From positions 124,887,450 through 124,951,449 of the forward strand of contig CP136069.1 in NCBI GenBank assembly GCA_032622095.1: a DNA stretch of 64,000 nt. The letters run 5' to 3'. The notes under the pieces are model-generated. The model was not told the origin of the DNA, made no database searches, and saw only the letters and a list, made by a program, of their open reading frames with translations. Of this stretch, positions 32,866 through 45,500 are shown piece after piece (position 1 is the stretch's first letter; every line of letters begins with the position of its first letter). Position numbers and translations under genes: made by a program. Source of the DNA: Siphonodentalium dalli. Lineage: Eukaryota > Mollusca > Scaphopoda > Gadilida > Siphonodentaliidae.

Positions 32866-33439
32866 GACCAAATATAATGTTTTGTATGGAATAAACCAGT
32901 TTACTACTTTCACAATTGTGACTGTGTCATTGGTGATTTTAGATGAGCTGTAATTTACACACTTAAAGTCCACTATAGAAGAGTAAGGGAACCATACTTT
33001 GACGTAAACCAGTATTATCCCAACCATTTCACTACATCAAAGGAAACTAGGTCTCAAGTTTCAATGATTTGGATTTTCAATTTGCCCAAAATTTCTGGAA
33101 AATGGCCAAACAAATTCGGAAATGAAAGGAAACTGCTTTGGGACACTGTTCCTGAGGAACCAATCTATTCAATAGGAGAAATTGAGTGTGCGCCAATGGC
33201 CAGACAGATGAGTGACAACAACAATGACAGATGACAGCTTAGATAATAATGTTAATTCACTAAGCATTATATCTACTTTGAGATGAAAGTATATTATTCG
33301 ACACATGCTTTTAATTCCGTCACGTACATTTTAAGAGAGTTATTGCCGAATTTCATGTTTTAAACTGGTTCTTGCCCCAATCAGCGTCGGTGTCGGAGAA
33401 GAAGGAAAATTATTCTAACATTATGAATTCTTTTTTTAG

Positions 33440-33556
33440 AACTCTGGAACATTATTGGCAAAGAGGTGGTAATGCATCTAACATGTGTACAACACTGTCA
33501 CTGCTAGGTGCTGATGGTGAACTTTTAGCGACATTCGCCAGAAGTAATGAACAGAG
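33440..33556 (+). CDS. KHK: KHK exon with WQRGGNASN
   Basis: The acceptor is TTTTTTTAG and the donor is CAGAG followed by GTAATT. The exon enters with one base completing a codon and leaves with two. It encodes [20 protein letters not shown] and [18 protein letters not shown], which align with the second coding exon of vertebrate KHK. A TTAA MITE begins only six bases after the exon, touching the donor region. Confidence 0.93.
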
Positions 33557-36500
33557 GTAATTTAACCCTTCCATGACTGGAGATTCCTGAAATTTTGCAA
33601 AAACCCTGTGCCAATGCATTCTTTTATATATGGGTGTTTCCCATAGGGAGCCTCACATATATAAGAGAATACATTGGCCAAACTAATTGTCTTCACCAAA
33701 GCACATTAAAGCTGTGGACGAAATTGGTCACACTCAACAAAAGGAAAAATTAAAGAATATTGGGTACATCAACAATAAACATCGTTTTTGTTTTGTCTGA
33801 AAATTTACTTTAACTGGATTAATACCTCGATATATATCTATATTTAGTCCAGTGCATTTAAGAGAAAAATGCAAACCCGGATTTATTTGCAACAGATGTT
33901 TTTTTTGAAGGAATAAATACATAACCCATTATTTACAACATCTAACAAGAAATTCAATTAATTGAGGAACAAACAACCACTGTCCTAATTTGTATTGATA
34001 TTAGCTGCTAGAGGGAAGACAGTATCATGAATGTAATGCATTTTTCCAAAGTTCAAAAATGTTCAATGACTGAAACATTAACAGTACATGTATAAAGGTA
34101 AATTCCACTTCAAACAAATGAATATATATCCCTGCAGTCAAATTTCCAGTCTCATTCTTCTGTCAACTTGGTAGATGATGTTCTACTTAAAGTGGTAGGC
34201 TCAATTTGCTTGCGATGATTTATCAAAATATCTATTATTCATCTTCCAAAAAAAACACATGCTTTAGGAGACTTTATGAGCGTCAGAAGGTGGTATTGAT
34301 GGCAATTTTAATAGTGTTCTATAACTGGGTATCAGTTAGAGAAACGGTCACATACAAATGATATCTACTTGTTATGTTATAATTCACGGACAACTGAAAG
34401 TTGATGGGATAGGTAGCTCTGGTTTTACTGCAGATTTAACAATTTGTTTTACATAGGAATGGATACATTTATAATTTGGATTTACAGGTATATACATGAA
34501 CTGAACTATAGTTTTAACACACAGTAGGTGCTGCCCCTTTAAGTAGTTCAGTCATGTGCTACCCTTTTACTGGAAGCAGCTATCTGCGAAAGCGGTCAAT
34601 GTTGGTCATGTTGACATATAGTCCAGGAGATATTGGTAGACCTCTGCACCCCCCCCCCCCCCAGGACTTAACTTCACCCCACTAATTTTATTCCTTAAGG
34701 TCTCCTCTAATTTTTTTCACTTGTTAACAAGAAAAAAAAGTGGCCGCAGAGACTCCAGACAAGATGGCGTCCATCATGGTGGCCATTTTTTTTAAATGCA
34801 CCAGGTCTCTTTGACCGCCATTATAGTAAAGATGATAGCACATGCGGTCTTGTTTTCCGCTCGATTCGTTATGCTAATATATAATCCTTACAAATTAGCC
34901 AAAAATCCGACACCAGAATCCAATATGGCGGCCAAGATCGCCGCCGAAATGTGAAAATATGCTATTTTTCTGACATGTTACCACCTTTCGTTTGTCTCTG
35001 TGGGAAAATGTTAGAATTTTTGCGTCATGTTATACATTTGTCATATAGAGGAGTCATTGGCGAACACATGGGGACCATAATATGCATTCATTGCGGGATA
35101 TTTTTGTCCGATATCACGTTTTCCCAAATGCCGGTATCATAGGCCAAAGCCGAATCTCCGTTAATAACGCGATGTTATGTTTCGAATCAATGAATGTTAT
35201 TGCTATTATAACAACACCCATGCATATATATTTGCAGGAGATACTCGAGCTAGGATTCTTCTTATACCTGAGTTGAGGAATATTTACCCAAATCCAAGAT
35301 GGCGGCCAAAATGGCCACCAGAAATAAAAAATTGCCGAAAATCGCCGATTTTAACATCAGTGAGCATTATTGTCATGACAACTCCACACCTGCTTACTAT
35401 TGTAAGTTGGGAACACTTAGGCGAAGAACTTTCCTTGTACCATATCCAAATAAAAGTCCCCCAAATCCAAAATGGCGCCCACAATGGCGGACAGATTTTG
35501 AAAAATCACCGAAATTCCCTCATATTCACATCATTGGGCATTATTGTCGAGACAACTCCACCCATGCTTACAATTGAGTTGTAAATACTGAGGTGAAGTA
35601 ATTACATTACATCTCATGCAAGAAATTGTTTTCCAAATCGAAGATGGGACAAAATGGCGACCGAAATTTGAAAACAAGTCTACATTAATCTAGGTCGCTC
35701 ACACCGACAAAGTATTCACCACTTCCTGGGAGTAGGGTCCCTCTAATCATAACGTTTCAAACAATTCATTTTCCGGTGTCTAGCTTACAGAAGGTCATCT
35801 CTATATATGTGTCTCATACCCCATGGGATAACGACATGTACACCTGGCGAACCAGTTAGCTAGTCACTTCTCAATAGATGGTTCGTCAACTCACAAACTC
35901 AGCTAACGCATTGGCATATGTGGACAACTTCGACAGTGTTTCGAATGTTGCTAGCTGTCTCATTCCCTTGGGCAGATGTCTATCTGCTAAGGAGAAGACC
36001 CTAGTGTACAGACTACCCACACTTCTTGGCCATTATCCGAAGCAAACTGTGTGACGCCCCGCAGTTGTCTCCCAGCAGAGAAGAACAATGCTCGCGGTGC
36101 TAGTTTGTGGACATGCGCCATGATAGTGGGAATGACATGGGCCACTGTATACACCACCCCTACACCTGGTGCATGTTTAAGATATCGAATGTCGTGCGTG
36201 TCGGTTTTATTTGGTGTGGTAAGATTGTATTTCCACATCCGTTTCGAAGCCTTTCTGATTCAACTACGTACACTTTTGTCTGGATAATAATATGCTAGCC
36301 TCCCTCAAAACAGTCGGATGGACTAAAGGATAATGTCTTTATAGCATGAATGTATGCGTGTTTTGTTATCCTCTCTCGGGGTTAGTGTCAGTATGTGGGC
36401 GGTATTATTCAAGAAAATGTCAGGAACTGTGGTGCATTTATTTCACTATGTATTTAAAGAACAATTTACAGTCTCGATGGCAATGGCTGTGGCCGTTGGG

Positions 36501-39500
36501 GAACGCGACCTTTATGATCATACAGCTTTATATATATAACTTTAGAATATAGTAGTTAATGTCTCATGCAGGAAAATGGTCGCATTGGTGATGTTGCCAA
36601 GAAATCACTTGGTGTACCAACGTTTGTTGAACTGAATGCAAGAGCTCATCAACGTAACATTCCTTCGCGTTGAACATTTCACCCTTTTGTTGATGGCATT
36701 TGTACTTTCTTGAACCATACCACCCAGCGTGAGTATGACATATCAACCAACTATCAAAGGTATCGCCTTTAAGACTACACCCCAGTCTTGGTGGGGCTTA
36801 TACAGCAGTAGCCAATGGCATACTCCTGGTCCAGTTGTTTAAGAACGGCTTCCAAACGGATGGGGACATTTAAATCTTAGCATACAAGGAAAGCAAAGCC
36901 ACACATGAGATCCTATCTGAATCTAAAACATAACCAAATAAGGGGCGGTGCAGTCATGGTCCAATTTCATTTCCACTATCATGACACATACCCACAAACT
37001 AGCACCGTGTGTATTGTTATCATCTGCTTGGATCTGTTCGGTGAGACGATTGCTGGACGCCAACAAGCTTGTTCTTATGATCATGTTCAAGGAGTTTGGG
37101 TATATTATGCATTATGGTCTTCTACGCCTTAGCAGAAATGCATCCGTCAAGTGTCGGGCTTTCAACATTCGAAGCCATATACAGAAGTTGTCCGGGTACG
37201 TCAGTGCATTAGATGAGTATGTGAATTGATGAACCATATATTGAGAAGTGGCTCTTTGGGAAGATCACCAGGTGTACACGTTGTTAACCCCATTAGGTCA
37301 CCAAAGCTGACAATACGCAGATAGATAGGTCCTTCTGAAAGCTAGTATACGCATCGACCGAACACCTGTATAGTGTATCGCAAAAGATGACGCATATACC
37401 CCATATGTAGCATCTGAATTATACCATAAGCTATACCACGAATGAAGCTCGCTAAGAATTCCAAGCTTTCGAAACCAACACGTGAGCTGGACACCGGCAT
37501 ATGTATTGTTTGAAACATTCCGATTAGTGGCACACTCCTACAAATAAGAGTAGTGAACTGTTATTGTGAGTGAGATAGATTAATCTGACTAAGAGACGGA
37601 AACGAGTCTAGATAATGCTGAATGTGGCAATTCAGAATAAGCTCAGGTATTGTTGTTTTGATTCTTGGAAGTCATAATATGACTATTCGGCGCACCTATA
37701 TATGGTTACGGCCAGTATGAGCCCTTAGTGGAGAATGGATTTTGAAATGCCACATTGCGATTGTGGGTTTTCATCCTTCCAAAAGGCTACGACTTACATT
37801 GGAACTAATATATGGCTTATATTATGTACCGTTTCGTTTATACAAATCAATATTATGACAAAAAGTTGAAATTAGTATGTGATAATATCGGCTTCTTTTA
37901 AATTTCTACCCGCCAGTTGGCCGCCATATTGACTGAGTATCACTTGCCAAACCCTAATGAATAATTCATACATATCAACATGTAATGGTGGGTAGAAATC
38001 GCGAAACAATAACGCCCATCCTAAGAAAGTAAAGTAATGTAGACTTGTTTTCAAATTTCGGTCACCATTTTGGCCGCCATCTTCAATTTGGAAAACCATT
38101 TCTTGCATGAGATGTAAGGTAATTACTTCACCTCAGTATTTCCAACTCAACTGTACGCATGGATGGAGTTGTCTCGACAATAATGCCCAATGATGTGAAT
38201 ATGAGGGAATTTCGGTGATTTTTCAAAATCTGTCCGCCATTGTGGGCGCCATTTTGGATGGTACAAGGAAAGTTCTTCGCCTAAGTGTTCCCAACTTACA
38301 ATAGTAAGCAGGTGTGGAGTTGTCATGACAATAATGCTCACTGATGTTAAAATCAGCGATTTTCGGCGATTTTTTATTTCTGGTGACGCAAAAATTCTAA
38401 CATTTTCCCACAGAGACAAACGAAAGGTGGTAACATGTCAGAAAAATAGCATATTTTCACATTTCGGCGGCCATCTTGGCCGCCATATTGGATTCTGGGG
38501 TCGGATTTTTGGCTAATTTGTAAGGGTTGTATATTAGCATAACGAATCGAGCGGAAAACAAGACCGCATGTGCTATCATCTTTACTATAATGGCGATCAA
38601 AGAGACCTGGTGCATTTAAAAAAAATGGCCGCCATGATGGACGCCATCTTGTCTGGAGTCTCTGCGGCCACTTTTTTTTCTTGTTAACAAGTGAAAAAAA
38701 TTAGAGGAGATCTCAAGGAAGAAAATTAGTGGGGTGAAGTTAAGTCCTGGGGGGGGTGCAGAGGTCTACCAATATCTCCTGGACTAATACCCCTTTAAGT
38801 TGCTTATTTCACTGAAGTAGCTCATTTATCTGAAAGTGAAATACATAATTTCAACTAGATGCCATGCGTTAAATACTTTGTGTGATCACTGAAGTTAAGC
38901 AACATTGAAGCCAGTTAGTCATTGGATGGGTGACCGGTCAGTGATTCCAGGTGCTGATAATTTTTGGCGTGACTCCAGTCTGTCTCCCACACTTCTTTCT
39001 TATTCCTTCTCATAGCTACGTATATAGACCTACAGTTTCAATATTCATAGGTACATCGAGGATGATCTTTCACGCCACAACATAGATCATTCTAATTGTG
39101 TTACACACGATTGTGATGCCACGCCTGTTGCTACAGTAATTTTGAATGCCAAGAATGGATCAAGAACACTTTTGTTCTCAAACAAGTGAGTCTAGTCTTA
39201 ACCCTTTCTATATTAATTGCATGGATGCCTTCGCGACGGGCATTGCTGTTAACCCTTTCAGTGCCAGCCTGCCAGGTATGTTGAGTGCCAGGGCCGATAA
39301 AATCAGCCCTAAAAAAAAAAAAATTGTTTTGTTTTTTGGGTTGAATTGTTTTTGGGTATGCTTAAGCATGCTATAGCGAATTTAAAAACAAACTGGATAA
39401 AACCTTAGGGGCATGTTATAACTCAAAACTATCACCATGTATTCATAGTAATAATTTTGATGCCCATGAAAAACGTAAGATTCCCTGGTTCTAAACCTAC

Positions 39501-42500
39501 AAAATAAGTCTTGCACTGAAAGAGTTAAAGAATATAAGAAAAAATTATTAAAATTGTTAAAAATTGTAAAAAATAATAACATATGATGAAAAATTGTTGG
39601 GCCAATGCATTCTCTTATATATGCGAGGCAACCTGTGGTCGACTCGCATATACATGTATAAGAGAATGCATTGGCACAGGGTATATGGGTTGATACAAAA
39701 ATCGGACCTGGCACTGAAAGGGTTAAAATAGTCACATTAAAACCGCCATAACCAGAAATAATATTAAAATATAGACAGATTTTGTTCTTATACCAATACT
39801 AAATTTGTCGCATAAGTAGCCTGTTATTGTCAAGATCATACGCCTTGTTAGTAAACAAAAGTCATGATACATTACAGTACATAAAGAGTGTGTGATAGGC
39901 AAAACACTCAACACCCACCATATTGTTTATACCAATATATATAGTGCTCGCAAATCCTCATGACTCAAGATTTTATTGTTGAATGGGTCACTGTGAATCA
40001 CTGTTTAAGTCGCAATGACTTATATTCAATGATAAATTTGGCATGAAAGTCCATGGTTATAGTAGGCCTATTGCATGTCAATTATTAATTACATAATGAT
40101 TTCTTTTCCATATATACAAAATATCTTGTTGAGACATTCTGCCTCTTGTTGTTCAAGTTTTTCGTGTAATATTTTGAGTTCGCATATATCAGTTTTTGAA
40201 TAAATAATTACTGTTGTGGTGCGCTGTGTATTTTTTTATCAAATTATTTGAAATATCAATCATCAGGTAGTCAAGTCGCCTTGTATTAAAACACAAGAAA
40301 ACATGAGTTGTAGCACTTGAGTAAAATTTGGAGACCTTAAAGAAGCAGATATGATTTTAGGAGATATACCGATACAGTTTTATGCGAACATGTTGTTATT
40401 TGTTAGTTGAACAGCGTAATTCCAATAATATTCTGTTCACATTGCGAATGCCTTGCAGGGCCAAATTGAAATATTCATTGATGAGTCAGGTCCCCTCAGG
40501 AAATGTTCAAATAATAAGTTCAAGAAACGGCCAAACTCTCACCTGCCAAATAATAGTGGATGCATGATTATTTAATTTCAATCAAAATTATAACCCTGCA
40601 CTATTATTAGGCAATTAGACATATAGAGAAATTGCCTGCACTATTATTAATTTCAGCCGAAAATACAGCCCTGCACTATAATTCGGCCTGCACTATTGTT
40701 CGGCAGGTGAGAGTAGGTCATTTGTTGAACTTACCATCTGAGCAGTTAATTCCCATCAATAAATAAAAATTCTTCTGCCCCAGCTTGTACTATCTGTGTA
40801 TGCTACTATTTACTGAACATCTCTCCAGATGAATATTAATTTGCCTTTTTAATATATACTTTTTCACTTTTGAGAACCATCCAGTAAAAAATAATAGACC
40901 AAGTTTGAATGTCAGTGATTGATCAAAATTGGCATACCATATATATACACTAATTGTACCATAAACATTGTGGTTTAGTCGATGCAATGCTGTGGATGCC
41001 TCAAATTTTCAGAATCATCATATTTCAAACCACAGCCGAATGTTTTAACACCATGATAGATTGAAGAAAAATACTTAGATTAATTTAAGATAAACATAAA
41101 TAAGCCATAAAAAATCTGAAATCTGAAAAAGATCAAACCAAAAAAAGAGTCACTCTTTAACCTCTTGGTTGCTATACGTCAGAGTACGGACGTAAAATGT
41201 CACGCTGTGTGCATTATATGGCCATACTGAGTATGGACCTACTTCACCACAATATATAGCAGTAGCCATTATTCATAATTAGAACCTACTTCAACACACT
41301 AGCAGTGGGTCATTATTCATAATTAGAATTCAGTGATTGGTGTATCGGATTAACTGTAATACTGTATCTCGAAATTTCAAAGAGTATATGATGTTCCATG
41401 ATTTCGATTGATTCTAAATGATACTAGCCTTTCAATTGAGTCAGTTTTGTGGTTTTCGTGATATTCCCATTGTATTTTTCCACTGGAAAATGGCCATAAC
41501 ATCAACGGCCCAGCACACAACATCATTACGTCATTAGCAGTGAAGCGGTTAACCCTTTCATGACGGGAGCTGCGCGCACTGGTGCAGCATCAAAGATCAT
41601 GCGTTATCTTATATATGCGAGTCTCCCATAGGGAGCTTCACATATAAGAGAAAGCACTGGCTTACAAGGTCAAGGTAAATATTGTTAGGCCAATGTATTC
41701 TCTTTATATATATGTGGCTCTCCATGGGAGACTCGCATATGTAACATTTCAGGAAGCTTCCAGTCATGGAGCTGATAGGGTACCCCTGCACCCCCCTCGG
41801 GATTTAACTTCACCCCACTCATTTTGTTCCTTATTATGTCCTTCAACTTTTAAGCAATGTTATAGCGGGAAAATCTTGTCAAATGTATACAGATGTATAT
41901 ATTTTTGTGAAGATAAGACATAATGCCACCTTTATAGGGCAAAATTGGAACAGGTGTTAGCATTGCTTAAAAGTTGAAGGACATAATAAGGAACAAAATG
42001 AGTGGGGTGAAGTTAAAAATTGAGGGGGTGCAGGGTACCCTATCAGCTCCCGGACTAGTTATTAAATAGTGATTTAATTCTTAATATTACAGTTAGCAGA
42101 GACAAGCTTTTTTGGGGAAAAATTGTATCATGCAAAGATCAAAACTGCCTTCTATACATGCATGTTTCTGTGTTTATCTTCAACATATCGATCATATTTT
42201 AAAACATTTCTACACTTTGCTATACTTTCAGAAAAATCTCTTCATATTCAAAAGGTTGTTTCATATCAACTCGTTTATTTTATTTGCTACAGAGACTTAC
42301 CAGAACTCAGATTTGAAGACTTTGAGAAGATGGATCTGTCAATCTCATACAGATGGATACATTTTGAGGTGAGCTAATATGACCATACGCTAGCGCAATA
42401 ACGAACCAAAGCTAAACGACTCACATGAGGGTAGCTGTGGATTTTAATTTATGTTTTTTTTATCGAAATTAGTTTATAGATTCCCTGGTATTCACACACC

Positions 42501-45500
42501 AAAATAAGATTAACATAAACCTGTTTTCTGGGGTGATTAATGGTTATCAGTAATTACACTCCGTACACAACGGTTCGTCAAAAGAATGGACCCCAATCGT
42601 AATTTCGAGTATAAATTAGGCCAAACGTACTTCCGGGTAGTCTTTATTGACAGCTAGACTATACATGGCCTCAAAGTGAAAATATTTATACCTTGTCGAG
42701 AGGGGAACTGGAACATTTTTACTGAATTTAAGCAGTATATTTGTTGACTCGGGGCGAGCACTGCGGCTGAGATACTGTATGGAGAAGCGTGTCCATTTCA
42801 TAGCTGTTCATTTCATTCATAAGATTTCAATGAAAATTGACGAACAACGTCATCGTGTAACTTTCCCCAATTGATCGAGTTCGTCTGAACCTGCACGAAT
42901 ATCTTCTGCTTTGTTCATAATTATGTGTATCCCTTCGATTCCAGAAAATAGTATGATATTTATGGATTATCACATGTGTGTACTATATAGTCTTGTGATA
43001 ACAATTAATTCCATATAGAATATATGTTATTTCGTTTCGCACAGTACAGTACCGATTGTTGTACATTAAAGGCCCACCTTCGCATAGTAGATTGGTAAAT
43101 TTTTTATGTCAATCTTATTATATTTCACATCACGATTTTCGATCACTTTTCACTTGCCCCGATGGGTGTAGACTGTAGTTACTATAGTGTAGTTATTTGG
43201 TGTGTCTCATTTTCTCAATAAAAGGTAAACTACCCATTACTACTGCTACGAATGAACTTACATTGTAATTCAAAATTCATAATTCCAATTTGCAATACCA
43301 GTAATCGAAAGACAGTAACAAAATTTTCCGATTATAGTTAGTTCCTGAGTATAGTTAGTTCCCCAGGAAATGTTCAGATAATAAGTTAAATGTTTATTCA
43401 ACTTATTATCTAACCATTGAATCATTCTGCTCTTGTATTATCTGTTTTTTTTCTGCCTGTCATCTGCTTGTATTACCTGAACACACCTCCAAATGAATAA
43501 TAGACCGTTCCACTGTATACTTCTATACCTGAGTGGGAGAATCCATTTAATAAGGGTTAAACACCTTGTGTGGTTATATAAAAATTAAAGTTGGAAATGT
43601 GTTTTATGATCTGGCCATATTGGACTATTAATCTCTCCTCACAGACGAGGCCGATCTGTGATGACATCACCAGAATGATAGAGAGAATAAGGAGCTTCAA
43701 TGATTCAAGAGAGACTGGTGAAAAAATTACTATTTCATTGGAATTGGAGAAGCCTGCCAGGCATGAGTTCGGTAAGGAATCTTATGACCAAAGTAAGAAA
43801 TATTTGTGGTTCAGGAAAATCCAAAAGAATATGTCAAAATAAAATATAAGTTAATTAAAAAATAAATTTCAAGCCTTACCTACCAACCATAATTTGTCTG
43901 CCATGTAACCCGAACCAGACGTTTATTTTCTTTGGCCTAATCGACACCCAGTGCTTCACAAAATACAGATGGTTCCAAAGTTTTTAGTAAATGGTTCCAT
44001 CTGATCCTTTGACATGCACACGTGGAGCTATTTCTTTGATCCATATATGGCATCAAATAAAACATAACTCATGCATCATTCTGAAGAAAAAAAAACTCTC
44101 ATCATTTGACATTTGCACATCATTCTAGAAACACAGCAACAGTTTTGGTGTATGTAATAAACGCAGAGAGCCACAACTTTAGTGATTTCGGCAGTTTAAA
44201 ACAAACATCATTCCTACATATACTAGGGCCTGCAAATATTTGAGATTCAATGATATGTCGATATCGTCTTGGTGATCGATGGTGAAATCGGACTCCGATT
44301 CAAAAATGTTTGAATATCCCAATCATTGGCATATTGTTTTGAATTTTGCACAAGTTGATGATGAAACTGGAATGATAAAGACGCGATATTTGTCTCAACC
44401 CACTTATTGTGCTAAATTATCAGATTATATATATATTATACAGTAATAATATTGAATCACATTGAGATTAGTGACTATACCTTACTCATATTTAAATTCG
44501 CACAATGCTATTTTTTGCTCAGTTTTAAATTCGCGCACTTTGAATTCGTGCATGGTGCTGCGCGAATTCAAAACTGATAAACATATTTTTGAAAAAGTCC
44601 TGACAGTTTCAGTTCCTAATCAATCCTAAAAATACTGAAATTTACTTTGAGTAAAACATAACTGCATTATAATTTTGTTGTGAAGATGGGTGTATATGCT
44701 CCAAGTAATTATTCTGATATTTAAATAGAAAGAAGTAAACTGCTGCTGACTTCAGGACAAAATTGGTGCTTCTATTTTAAAGAGTTGGGTTCACATCAAT
44801 AACTCAGACCATTATATGACCACGGTGCCACTCCATCCATGGTTGTGGATATGGAGACGTTATTTTGTGCACCTTCAGTCGGGAATATGCATATTTTTAC
44901 AAGCATTGAAATGTCGAAGATTTAACAATTATTTATCGGTTTACATTTCAATAACAATATTGAGATTGGTTGCCCGAGTGTGAATATAATTGTCTATTCG
45001 ATCAGTTCAATCTTCCGTAATATATGTAACTTATAAACATATAATTAACCCTGTTACCCCTCCCCCCACAGTTTGGCATAAATTCAAAAGTCCTACTATT
45101 TTTCGCTCAGTTTTAAATTCGCTCAAATTACTAAAACTTAATCGGAATAAATATAAATTACACAACCGGAGAGTTGCACATGTGATGTTATTTTTTTTCA
45201 AAAATACTTTAAACTGTCAATTTCATTTAATTGCATATTGCTTAAATGCATAATTCGGCTGAAATTCCCAACGCTGTATAGACACAAACTCCCGACCAAC
45301 ATGGAGGACCTATTAGCTCGGGGTCCGATTTTTGTGTTCGAATTTGTATTTTTTATGACTTTAACTCGTCTTTCTGGGACATATAGTGCTCGTAGAAAGA
45401 TAGCTATTAAAGGTATTTATCAACCTACCTGTAATCTGATAGAAAATTAAAAATCAAATATTATTATTTGTATTTTGGAGCGCAAACTGCCATGCGGCTT

